Shown here in pieces: positions 18,880 through 27,105 of a stretch of DNA of 64,000 bases. The position numbers and the translations under genes are program-made. The notes beneath the pieces are model-generated. The model did no database searches. It was not told where the DNA came from and was given only the letters and a program-made list of their open reading frames with translations. Position 1 is the stretch's first letter; each line of letters opens with the position of its first letter. The DNA comes from an uncultured Alistipes sp. (GTDB taxonomy: Bacteria; Bacteroidota; Bacteroidia; Bacteroidales; Rikenellaceae): positions 71,232 to 135,231 of the forward strand of contig CAJUMU010000004.1 in NCBI GenBank assembly GCA_910587675.1. The letters run 5' to 3'.

Positions 18880-19030
18880 ATATCCGACAGGCAGGTCTTC
18901 TGACTCGCTCCGGCCGCACGGTCTTCCCGCCCGAAGGCAGTGACCACGAGATTGTACGGCGTTTCGGGGGAGCTTACAGCTACGGGGATAGTCCCTGAAT
19001 CGCACAGGCGTTCCCTTTTAATCTCCGTCG
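18880..19030 (-). promoter_or_regulatory. cobalamin (AdoCbl) riboswitch upstream of nrdDG
   Basis: On the minus strand the leader has the elements of the B12 aptamer in order: AAAAGGGAA at the 5' side, then GTGCGATTCAGGGACTATCC, the core CCGTAGCTGTAAGC, GTGGTCACTGCC, CGGGCGGGAAGACC, and the closing AGTCAGAAGACCTGCC. Spacing and order match the known fold. About 130 nt lie between the aptamer and the nrdD ATG, room for an expression platform. The exact ends are estimated. Confidence 0.88.
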
Positions 19031-19278
19031 CGGGGCATGAAGCGCGCTAAAGGAGAACCCATCGCGAGAACAAAATTAAAGATTAGCCGCAACAGCGCAA
19101 ACCGCTCTCGGCAAAAGTTATCAACAAATATTACACATTAGCGTTATCATCTATGAATCAATATATTACGCATCATATTAATTTACAATGAATAACAGTC
19201 TGACGTACATAACGAATCCCCCTCCCGCGGCGATTTCGCAGGGGGGGGGCACGTTTCACAAAAATTTACATCGGACAT
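19031..19278. other. AT-rich intergenic stretch, no gene seen
   Basis: Between the nrdD leader and repeat copy B2. It should hold the nrdD promoter; no clean -33/-7 pair was found. A C-run/G-run hairpin (about 19219-19250) downstream of eno could be a terminator but lacks a clear T tract. Confidence 0.4.
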
Positions 19279-19378
19279 TCCGACATCGCCGTGCGATGTC
19301 GGCAGTTCGCCGCCGCCCCACGCGGCGGACTGCTGCTTGTCTTCGACTCGCGCAATCCTGCCGCCGTCGGCGAACAGC
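19279..19378 (+). repeat. palindromic intergenic repeat family B, copy 2
   Basis: A 100-bp copy lying 41 bp downstream of the eno stop codon. It shares GGCAGTTCGCCGCCGCCCCA, CGCGGCGGACTGCTGCT and GCCGCCGTCGGCGAACAGC with copies at 6341-6440 and 50972-51070. Confidence 0.85.
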
Positions 19379-19419
19379 ATACCGCCCGCGCATATTTGCG
19401 CATAGAGAAACTACATCGA

Positions 19420-20700
19420 TTATCTTATCCGCCGATATCCGTAGACCGCCAGATCGCCAAGCTCCTCCTCGATGCGGAGCAGTTGGTTGTATTTCGCCAT
19501 GCGGTCCGAACGGCTCAGCGAACCCGTCTTTATCTGACCGCTGTTCACGGCGACGGCTATGTCGGCTATGGTGGCGTCCTCGGTCTCGCCCGAGCGGTGC
19601 GACGTCACTGTGGTGTAGCCGTGGCGATGCGCCATCTCTATGGCGTCGAGCGTCTCGCTCAACGAGCCGATCTGGTTCACCTTAATAAGTATGGAGTTTC
19701 CGCACTTCTCGGCGATGCCTTTCGACAAGAACTCCACGTTGGTCACGAACAGATCGTCGCCCACGAGCTGGCAGCGGTCGCCGATGCGCTCGGTCAGCTT
19801 GCGCCAGCCGTCCCAGTCGTTTTCGCTCATGCCGTCCTCGATAGAGTCGATCGGATACTTCGAAACCAACTCCTCCAGATAGGCTATCTGCTCGTCGGCC
19901 GTGCGTCGCGCGCCTTTCTCGCCCTCGAATAACGTATAATCGTAAACGCCGTCGCGGTAGAACTCCGACGAAGCGCAATCCATGCCTATCGTGACATCCT
20001 CCGAGGGGCGGTAACCGGCCGCCTCGATTGCCGCGAGGATAGAATCCAAAGCATCCTCGGTACCCTTCAGCGCGGGCGCGAAACCTCCCTCGTCGCCCAC
20101 GGCGGTGCTCAGTCCGCGTTCGTGCAACACCCGTTTCAAGGCATGGAACACCTCGGCGCCCATGCGTAACCCCTCGCGGAACGACGTCGCGCCGACGGGA
20201 CGTATCATGAACTCCTGAAATGCTATCGGCGCGTCGCTGTGCGACCCTCCGTTGATGATGTTCATCATCGGCACGGGCATCACATAGGCATTCGTGCCGC
20301 CGATATAACGGTAGAGCGGCATGCCCAGATAATTCGCCGCCGCCTTCGCCACGGCCAGCGACACGCCGAGGATGGCGTTCGCGCCCAGCTTCGATTTGGT
20401 CGGCGTGCCGTCCAACTCCAGCATCTTGCGGTCGATGCGACGTTGCTCCAACGCCGACATGCCCCACAGTTCGGGAGATATCACCTCGTTCACATTCGCC
20501 ACGGCTTTCAACGTGCCCTTGCCGCCGTAACGCAGCGCGTCGCCGTCGCGCAGCTCCAACGCCTCGTGCTCGCCCGTCGAGGCCCCCGACGGCACCGAGG
20601 CGCGTCCCATGACGCCCGACTCAAGAATTACATCCGTTTCCACGGTGGGATTGCCGCGTGAATCCAGAACTTCGCGCGCGACGATCTTTTCGATTCTCAT
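19420..20700 (-). CDS. eno: enolase
   Basis: Enolase interconverts 2-phosphoglycerate and phosphoenolpyruvate in glycolysis. The 426-residue product has SRGNPTVETDV at the N-terminus, VPSGASTGEHEALELRDGD, the metal ligands in SIEDGMSENDWDGW and QLVGDDLFVTN, and the loop SHRSGETEDATIADIAVA. Full length and start are typical. It is divergent from cutC across about 130 bp. Confidence 0.97.
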   Translation of the reverse strand: MRIEKIVAREVLDSRGNPTVETDVILESGVMGRASVPSGASTGEHEALELRDGDALRYGGKGTLKAVANVNEVISPELWGMSALEQRRIDRKMLELDGTPTKSKLGANAILGVSLAVAKAAANYLGMPLYRYIGGTNAYVMPVPMMNIINGGSHSDAPIAFQEFMIRPVGATSFREGLRMGAEVFHALKRVLHERGLSTAVGDEGGFAPALKGTEDALDSILAAIEAAGYRPSEDVTIGMDCASSEFYRDGVYDYTLFEGEKGARRTADEQIAYLEELVSKYPIDSIEDGMSENDWDGWRKLTERIGDRCQLVGDDLFVTNVEFLSKGIAEKCGNSILIKVNQIGSLSETLDAIEMAHRHGYTTVTSHRSGETEDATIADIAVAVNSGQIKTGSLSRSDRMAKYNQLLRIEEELGDLAVYGYRRIR

Positions 20701-20802
20701 AATATATGCTCTTTTGCGCGGCGCGCCGCAAACGGACGCCGCAAGGTTGGTAAATTACGGTTGCGATTGCAAATATCGTTCTTTCGCAATCGGATTATTT
20801 GT

Positions 20803-20810
20803 TAATTTTG
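20803..20810 (+). promoter_or_regulatory. -7 box of cutC
   Basis: TAATTTTG lies 24 bp before the ATG at 20834 and supports this start over the longer open frame beginning at 20609. Confidence 0.5.
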
Positions 20811-20833
20811 CATCGTATAAACATTTACCCCCT

Positions 20834-21568
20834 ATGCGAAAGATAGAAGTCTGCTGCTCATCGCTCGCCGAAGCCCGCGAAGCCGAGGCGGGAGGCGCCG
20901 TAAGAATAGAGTTGTGCGCCGCCATCGCCTGCGGAGGCGTCACCCCGAGCCGCGCGCTCATCGACATGGCGGCCGAGGCGGATCTCGGCCTCGACGTTAA
21001 TGTCATAATCCGCCCGCGCGAAGGCAATTTCCTCTATACGGCCGAGGAGGCGGAGATCATGCGCCGCGACATAGCCTACTGCCGCGAGGCGGGAGTGCAC
21101 GGCGTGGTGATCGGCGCGCTGACCACCGAGGGCGATATAGATATGGAGATGTGCCGCCGCATGATAGATGCCGCGGGAGAGATGTCGGTGACTTTCCACC
21201 GCGCATTCGACGTGTGCCGAACGCCCCGCCGCGCTCTGGAGCAGATCATAGACTTGGGTTGCGACCGCCTGCTCACCTCGGGACAACAGCCCGCGGCCGA
21301 GCAGGGCGCCAAGCTCATAGCCGAACTCGTCCGACAGGCCGACGGACGCATAATCGTTATGCCCGGGGCGGGCATACGCCCCTCGAACATAGCCGACATC
21401 GAGCGCATCACCCGCGCCGAAGAGTTCCACTCGACGGCACGAAGCAGTGCGCCCGACGGCATGTCATACAGAAATCCCGATGTCAGCTTCGCGGTCGAGG
21501 CGGACGAAACCATAGTCCGCCGCACCGACCGCCGCGTGGTGTCACAGCTTGTGAATGACGCTGTTTAG
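20834..21568 (+). CDS. cutC: CutC-family protein
   Basis: CutC is a conserved TIM-barrel protein long linked to copper homeostasis, although its biochemical role remains uncertain. The 244-residue product has the family starts IEVCCSSLAEAREAEAGGAVRIELC, CGGVTPS, INVIIRPREG-like VNVIIRPREGNF, and TFHRAFDVC, with GCDRLLTSGQ. The frame upstream of 20834 overlaps eno and its promoter region and is rejected. Its 3' end overlaps the convergent transglutaminase-like gene by 27 bp. Confidence 0.92.
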   Translation: MRKIEVCCSSLAEAREAEAGGAVRIELCAAIACGGVTPSRALIDMAAEADLGLDVNVIIRPREGNFLYTAEEAEIMRRDIAYCREAGVHGVVIGALTTEGDIDMEMCRRMIDAAGEMSVTFHRAFDVCRTPRRALEQIIDLGCDRLLTSGQQPAAEQGAKLIAELVRQADGRIIVMPGAGIRPSNIADIERITRAEEFHSTARSSAPDGMSYRNPDVSFAVEADETIVRRTDRRVVSQLVNDAV

Positions 21569-24166
21569 CTGCTCGCCGAGCGAGGTGTTGTAACCCTGCG
21601 AGAAGTAGACGATGCGGCCGAAGCTGTCGCACACCGCCACCACGGGCAGCGTCCGCTGCGGCGAGTTGCAACCGTCGCAGATCATCCCGCGCACCTTGCC
21701 GTCGATATCGACCCCGTAATGCGCCTCGACATCGCCCATCATCTTGCGGTCGAATTTGGCGGCATCCTCGGCCGAAGGGCTCAGCACCACCACGGGACGC
21801 CCCCACTCTTTCAACGCGCCCGCCATCGAGGCCAAGTCGCGCAGCGCATGGTTGGTCGGCTCGTCGCCCGAACCCATGACGGCCACAAGGAAATAGCCGC
21901 GTCCGGTGGTTGAGAGCAGCGACACCTCCTCCTCGCCTCCGTCGGGCATGTATCGTTTCTCGGCATCCATGAATCCCAACACGCTCACATCGTCGTCGGC
22001 GCGGCGCATTACGAGCTCCACATCGGTGGTCTCACCCTCGACGATACGGAACGTCACGGCGCGCGAAAGCACCTTGCCGCTCGCCATGCGGCGACCCGAA
22101 GTGAGCATATAATAGCCCTCGTCCAGCGTAAACGAACGGCTGAAACGCCCCGCCGAGGCGTCAGCCCCCAACTCGGTGGCGTCGCCGCCGTCGAAGCCGA
22201 GCAGACGGCAACGTCCATCCTCGATCTTCGACAAGGTGAAGTGACGATAGTAATCGGGGTCGGTAAGCGACGGATCGGCCGTCTTGTCGTATGTCATGCG
22301 CATGTAGCCCACCCGACGCTCGCGCTCGGCCACGGGACCGTCCAGAAGCACGTCGATCCACTCGCCGTCCGCAAGATACTGCACCTTGCCCGTCATGCCG
22401 TCCACGCGCGCGGGCAGACCGAACGAGCGGCACGCGGCAACGAAGAATATGCCGCGCGACACGCCGTCGGCGCGACGGCAGCGCAGCACGCCCGCAGGTG
22501 TACCCTGCAAGCGGCGGGGATTATACTCGTCGGCCGAGTCGATATTGTCGCGCGTCCACTTTATCAGATCGGCGGCCGTCGGCGCATCGCCCGTCTCGGG
22601 CGCGAGAGCCTCGCGGATCGCGGTGCGGTAGGGACGCAGGAACTCGCTCGCGATACGCGGACAGAGCACGTAGCGCACGTATTCGTCGGTAAGTTCGGCA
22701 GCGGGCGTAGACGAAAGCGCGTCGCTCAACACCTCGCAAGGCGTATCGCGCAGATCCTTCTGCGACAGCGACCGCAGCATGGCCACGGCGCGGGCGCGGT
22801 CGGCCTCGGGCACACCGTAGATAAACTCCTTCACTTCGCTGTGGTTGCCCTTGGCGGCGACCAACAGGCGGCGCACCTCGGGTTCGTATACCGAATCCGT
22901 CGGATCCTCGGTCATGAAGGTAGCCGTGTAGGCCATTCTTATCGAATCCTCGCGCGCGAGCCGCACCTTGTTAAGCGCGGCGGCCTCCTCGCTCACGTGA
23001 GCAGGTATCTCGCCCTCGGCGGGAGGGGTTATATCCTCCACCATCTCGATCGCGTCGCCATCCTTGCGATCGAGTCTAACGGCAAGGCTTTCCGAATCGA
23101 GCTTCGCCACGCCGAAACGACCTTCGTGCGATGCCCAGACCATCATATCGCCCAAGCCCGTATGCAGGACCACTTCGCCGCGATCGTCGCTCGTCATGGT
23201 GACCACGGTGCAGAACTCGCCGTAATTGTAGATCTTGAACTCCACCGTCGCGCCCGATACCGCCTTGCCGTCGGCATCCTCGACGCGCACCGTCGCGCGG
23301 CGCACGGGGGCATAGTTGCCCACGACGTTTATTTCGGTGAAACACTTCGTGCGGCGTATCACATCCTCGGGACCGCGATAGTCACCGAAGACGCAGGTGT
23401 GCATCAGCATGGCGCGCGCGGCGGGCTGGTTGAACCACGCCACGTTAAGCTCGGGTTCGGGTTCGCACGCCCCGAGGAACGACCACTTGCCGTCCACCCA
23501 CACCTCGACCCAAGCGTGGTTGTCGTCGGTATGCGCCCAGCGCGGCGTGTAGACCTGACGCGCGGGAATACCCACGGCGCGCATGGCGGCCACCGTGAAG
23601 GTCGACTCCTCGCCGCAACGCCCCTCGGCGGTACGCATCACGGCCAGCGGCGACGAAGTGCGGCTGTCGGAGGGGGTATAGGTGGCCTTCTCGTGGCACC
23701 AGTGGTTCACCTCCAGCGCGGCGTCGTGCAGCGACATGCCCGCGACACGGCTGCGGAGCGTATCGTAATAGATCATGCGGAACTCGTCCAACCGCTCGTT
23801 GTTAACCCGCACGGGCAGCACGAAGTGACGGAACAGCTCCTCGGGGATGTAGCGCCCCCACGGCATCTCGCGACGGGCGCGAAGCGACATGCGCACGTTG
23901 TCGAGAAAAAATTCGCCGTCGTAATCGCCCGCGTCGGTCGTGCTCATGGCTCCGTAAAGGAACTCCATCGCCTCGCGCTCCTCGGTCGACAGTTCGCCGT
24001 CGAAGACGGTAAACAGATCGCCGTCGGAGAGCATGGCCCGACGAGCCTCGAATTCGTCGTGTATCTCGCGACGCAAATCGCCGTCCGAGATGAAGTGGCG
24101 CGCGCAGCCGACCGAAAACGCGGCCGCCGCGATGCAGATCGAGTGAAATAATCTTGTGACGTTCAT
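21542..24166 (-). CDS. transglutaminase-like lipoprotein with C-terminal thioredoxin-like domain
   Basis: This 874-residue lipoprotein (lipobox SVGC, Cys21) has a transglutaminase core: catalytic Cys in TAEGRCGEESTF, His in HTDDNHAWVEVW, and an acidic residue shortly after. A carboxypeptidase-like beta-sandwich follows (VEDADGKAVSGATVEFK). A second, degenerate transglutaminase-like segment lies around residues 540-630 (GVLRCRRADGVSRGIFFVAACRSFGLPARVD). The last about 120 residues resemble a thioredoxin fold (YFLVAVMGSG, LPVVAVCDSFGRIVYFSQGYN) without a CxxC. Such proteins are cell-surface or periplasmic; the substrate is unknown. The ends overlap cutC convergently. Confidence 0.82.
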   Translation of the reverse strand: MNVTRLFHSICIAAAAFSVGCARHFISDGDLRREIHDEFEARRAMLSDGDLFTVFDGELSTEEREAMEFLYGAMSTTDAGDYDGEFFLDNVRMSLRARREMPWGRYIPEELFRHFVLPVRVNNERLDEFRMIYYDTLRSRVAGMSLHDAALEVNHWCHEKATYTPSDSRTSSPLAVMRTAEGRCGEESTFTVAAMRAVGIPARQVYTPRWAHTDDNHAWVEVWVDGKWSFLGACEPEPELNVAWFNQPAARAMLMHTCVFGDYRGPEDVIRRTKCFTEINVVGNYAPVRRATVRVEDADGKAVSGATVEFKIYNYGEFCTVVTMTSDDRGEVVLHTGLGDMMVWASHEGRFGVAKLDSESLAVRLDRKDGDAIEMVEDITPPAEGEIPAHVSEEAAALNKVRLAREDSIRMAYTATFMTEDPTDSVYEPEVRRLLVAAKGNHSEVKEFIYGVPEADRARAVAMLRSLSQKDLRDTPCEVLSDALSSTPAAELTDEYVRYVLCPRIASEFLRPYRTAIREALAPETGDAPTAADLIKWTRDNIDSADEYNPRRLQGTPAGVLRCRRADGVSRGIFFVAACRSFGLPARVDGMTGKVQYLADGEWIDVLLDGPVAERERRVGYMRMTYDKTADPSLTDPDYYRHFTLSKIEDGRCRLLGFDGGDATELGADASAGRFSRSFTLDEGYYMLTSGRRMASGKVLSRAVTFRIVEGETTDVELVMRRADDDVSVLGFMDAEKRYMPDGGEEEVSLLSTTGRGYFLVAVMGSGDEPTNHALRDLASMAGALKEWGRPVVVLSPSAEDAAKFDRKMMGDVEAHYGVDIDGKVRGMICDGCNSPQRTLPVVAVCDSFGRIVYFSQGYNTSLGEQLNSVIHKL

Positions 24167-24335
24167 TTCGAATGATGTTTTGCCGTAAAATTACAAATAA
24201 AAAACTAATTTTACACCGAAAAAACACACGATTATCCGTTTCGCGACGCCTTTGGGCACTGTTATCCCCGGCGGCTCGCGCTTCGCGCCCCCGCAGCCGA
24301 AGACAACCAACGCACGATCGCGCAAAACACCGTCA

Positions 24336-25616
24336 ATGAACCGCTCGAAAGGAAACATCGCCGCCCTGCTGCCGCTCGCCGTATTTCTCGGCATCTATCT
24401 CATAGGATCGCTGCTCGCGAACGACTTCTACAAGATCCCCATCGTCACGGCCGCGATGATCGCCTCGATATGCGCCGTGGCCATGACCCGCATGCCGCTC
24501 TCGGAGAGTATCGGCCGCTACACGCGCGGCGCGACCGACATGAACATCATGCTGATGATCTGGATCTTCGTACTGGCGGGAGCATTCGCCGCGTCCACCA
24601 AACAGATGGGCGCCGTCGACGCCACGGTGTCGCTCACTCTGCGAATAGTGCCCGAACGGTTCCTCCCCGCGGGGATATTCATCGCCGCCTGCTTCACCTC
24701 GATATCGATAGGCACGTCGGTAGGCACCATCGTCGCGCTCGCGCCCATAGCCTCGGCCATCGCCGACCAGACGGGATGCAGCGCGCCGTGGATCACGGCC
24801 ATAGTGGTCGGAGGGGCGTTCTTCGGCGACAACCTGTCGTTCATATCCGACACCACCATAGCCGCCACGCGCACGCAGGGGTGCAGCATGCGCGACAAGT
24901 TCCGCACGAATCTGCTCATCGTGGCCCCCGCGGCGGCGATAACGCTCCTTATATACATATTCTCGCAGAACCACGCGCTGTCGTACGACCATGCCGCGAC
25001 CGATCTGCAATGGGTGACCGTGCTGCCCTATCTGCTCGTTCTCGCTGCGGCGATGGCGGGCGTGAACGTGCTTATCGTGCTGGTGTCGGGAATCGCGTCG
25101 GCAGGGTTGATCGGAATCGCCTGCGGCAGGATGACGCCGCTCGACTGGCTCTCGACGGCGGGAGAGGGAATAGGTTCGATGGGAGAACTGATAATCATTA
25201 CGATGATGGCGGGCGGAATGCTCGAGATGATACGCCTCAACGGCGGCATCGACTACATCATATCGCGTCTCACGGCGCGCATACGAACCCGTCGCGGAGC
25301 CGAAGCGGCCATAGCCTCGATAGTGATGTTCGCCGACGTGTGCACGGCCAACAACACCGTGGCGATACTCTCCTCGGGATCCATAGCGCGCAACATCGCC
25401 GAGCGTTTCGGGATATCGCCGCGGCGCACGGCGAGCCTCCTCGATACCTTCTCGTGCTTCATGCAGGGCATACTGCCCTATGGCGCGCAGCTGCTCATGG
25501 CGGCGGGACTCGCATCCGTATCGCCCGTGGACATAATATCGTATCTCTACTACCCCATGATAACGGGACTCTGCGCCGTGGTTGCAATCATCCTGCAACG
25601 GCCGAGATACAGTTAA
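24336..25616 (+). CDS. nhaC: NhaC-family Na+/H+ antiporter
   Basis: A 426-residue, about 11-span inner-membrane antiporter. The family pattern is seen in SISIGTSVGTIVALAPIA, GGAFFGDNLSFISDTTIAATRTQG and MFADVCTANNTVAILSSG, which carry conserved polar and acidic residues within membrane helices. NhaC types exchange Na+ for H+, and some relatives exchange organic ions such as malate/lactate or arginine/ornithine, so substrate is uncertain. The frame opens at 24252, but the ATG at 24336 starts the typical N-terminus. It is divergent from the transglutaminase-like gene. Confidence 0.88.
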   Translation: MNRSKGNIAALLPLAVFLGIYLIGSLLANDFYKIPIVTAAMIASICAVAMTRMPLSESIGRYTRGATDMNIMLMIWIFVLAGAFAASTKQMGAVDATVSLTLRIVPERFLPAGIFIAACFTSISIGTSVGTIVALAPIASAIADQTGCSAPWITAIVVGGAFFGDNLSFISDTTIAATRTQGCSMRDKFRTNLLIVAPAAAITLLIYIFSQNHALSYDHAATDLQWVTVLPYLLVLAAAMAGVNVLIVLVSGIASAGLIGIACGRMTPLDWLSTAGEGIGSMGELIIITMMAGGMLEMIRLNGGIDYIISRLTARIRTRRGAEAAIASIVMFADVCTANNTVAILSSGSIARNIAERFGISPRRTASLLDTFSCFMQGILPYGAQLLMAAGLASVSPVDIISYLYYPMITGLCAVVAIILQRPRYS

Positions 25617-25620
25617 TTCG

Positions 25621-25715
25621 GGCGGCAGCCTGCGAAGACCGAAAACGAGCGCACGCGAGATTTGCGGGCCTCCGCGGGGCGAGGCTGCGGCCCGCGCGAC
25701 TCTCGCGAGTCGCAT
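25621..25715 (+). repeat. intergenic repeat family A, copy 2
   Basis: A GC-rich element directly after nhaC. It shares GGGCCTCCGCGGGGCGAGG, TGCGGCCCGCGCGACTC and a terminal hairpin GCGACTC/GAGTCGC with copy 3 at 28490-28585 and, more loosely, copy 1 at 3610-3686. Confidence 0.8.
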
Positions 25716-25761
25716 TGAAAGATTTATTGCGGTACAAGATTCCATATTTCGGCGCGGATAG

Positions 25762-25792
25762 TTTGAAAACTATGCAAAAAGACATATATTTG
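25762..25792 (+). promoter_or_regulatory. promoter of the TIM-barrel lipoprotein gene
   Basis: TTTG, 19 bp, TATATTTG is an excellent Bacteroidota -33/-7 pair, 49 bp before the ATG at 25842. Confidence 0.8.
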
Positions 25793-25841
25793 CCATTATT
25801 AAATCGCGACACGATTAAAACCAAATAAAAAAATCGAGATT

Positions 25842-26867
25842 ATGAACAAAATTACCAAACTCTTACTGGCCGCCGTGGCTGTGGTGACACTGGCATCGTG
25901 CGGCGGCAACGCAGCCAAGAAGAGCGAGTGCTGCGGCGCATGCAAGGACAATCTGCCCGTCGGATTGCAGCTTTACAGCATCCGCGACGACATGGCGAAG
26001 GATTTCAAAGGCACTCTTCAGAAAGTGAAGGACATGGGTTACGACGGCGTGGAGTTCGCCGGCCTGTTCGACAACTCGCCCGAGCAGATCAAGGCTTGGT
26101 GCAAGGAGATCGGTCTGGAGCCCGTTTCGGCTCACGTGCCTCTGGCCGACATGTTGGCCGACATCGACAAGGTGATCGCCGACTACAAGGCCATCGGTTG
26201 CCAATACATCGTGGTGCCTTACGTTACCGAGGAGCGTCGTCCGGGCGGCGATAAGTTCATGCAGATGATCGAGGAGATCCGTTCTATCGGCGAGAAGGCG
26301 AAGGCGGCGGGCCTCACGTTGCTCTACCACAACCACGACTTCGAGTTCCAGAAGACCGAGAGCGGCGAGTTCGGCCTCGACTTCCTTTACAGCTCGGTTC
26401 CCGCCGACCTGTTGCAGACCGAATTAGACGAGTGCTGGGTGAAATACTCGGGACAGGATCCCGTGGCATATCTGCAAAAGTATGCGGGCCGCGCTCCCGT
26501 CGTTCACCTCAAGGACTACTTCGCCGAGGGCGAGCAGGACGGCGATCCCTATGCGCTCATCGGCCTGAACGAGGGCGAGAAGAAGCAGAACACCGCATTC
26601 GAGTTCCGTCCTCTGGGCAGCGGCTTGCAGGATGTGCCCTCGCTGGTTGCGGCGGCCAAGCAGGCAGGCAGCAAGTGGCTCATCGTCGAGCAGGACAACC
26701 CCAGCATGGGCAAGACTCCGATGGAGTGCGTGGCAATGAGCATGGAGTACCTGAAGTCGATCACCGCATGCTGCAACGGCAACGAGGCCGAGTGCAAAAA
26801 CGCCGCGTGCGAGAAGACTGCGAGCAAGAAGGCCGAGTGCGACGGCGCATGCTGCTCGAAGAAATAA
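25842..26867 (+). CDS. sugar phosphate isomerase/epimerase-like (AP endonuclease 2 superfamily) lipoprotein with Cys-rich tail
   Basis: The 341-residue protein is a lipoprotein (LASC, Cys20) with a xylose-isomerase-like TIM barrel: GLQLYSIRDDMAKDF, MGYDGVEFAGL, the metal-site segments LLYHNHDFEF and VVHLKDYF, and IVEQDNPS. Such proteins isomerise or epimerise sugars or act on keto-sugars made by neighbouring Gfo/Idh/MocA oxidoreductases, and one follows here. Unusual are clustered cysteines just after the lipid anchor (ECCGAC) and in a C-terminal tail of about 35 residues with seven cysteines, outside the barrel; they may bind metal. Strong promoter upstream, terminator downstream. Confidence 0.85.
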   Translation: MNKITKLLLAAVAVVTLASCGGNAAKKSECCGACKDNLPVGLQLYSIRDDMAKDFKGTLQKVKDMGYDGVEFAGLFDNSPEQIKAWCKEIGLEPVSAHVPLADMLADIDKVIADYKAIGCQYIVVPYVTEERRPGGDKFMQMIEEIRSIGEKAKAAGLTLLYHNHDFEFQKTESGEFGLDFLYSSVPADLLQTELDECWVKYSGQDPVAYLQKYAGRAPVVHLKDYFAEGEQDGDPYALIGLNEGEKKQNTAFEFRPLGSGLQDVPSLVAAAKQAGSKWLIVEQDNPSMGKTPMECVAMSMEYLKSITACCNGNEAECKNAACEKTASKKAECDGACCSKK

Positions 26868-26898
26868 CGACGTGGCGCGAAAGCGCGAGTCACGAAAG

Positions 26899-26928
26899 AA
26901 AGGTTGCCCGAAAACGGCAACCTTTTTT
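26899..26928 (+). terminator. terminator of the TIM-barrel lipoprotein gene
   Basis: Stem AAAGGTTGCC with GGCAACCTTT, 7-nt loop and a run of six T, 31 bp after the stop codon. Confidence 0.9.
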
Positions 26929-27105
26929 GGTACACCCTGCTTTTCGACTCAACGACGCGATGTCGGCATATAACGCGGCGGTCGGCAAAAATTACGGAAA
27001 TATTCGATTTTTAGAAGTTTTTTGTTTCACCTAACCGATTTTTTGCATAACTTTACGGTAATTTGAAAATCACTACAATTCACTAACCTGTAAAACTAAA
27101 GCATT

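Noticed and set aside
22241..24151. 636-codon + strand open frame opposite the transglutaminase-like gene
   Set aside because: His/Arg-rich antisense shadow with no domain pattern.
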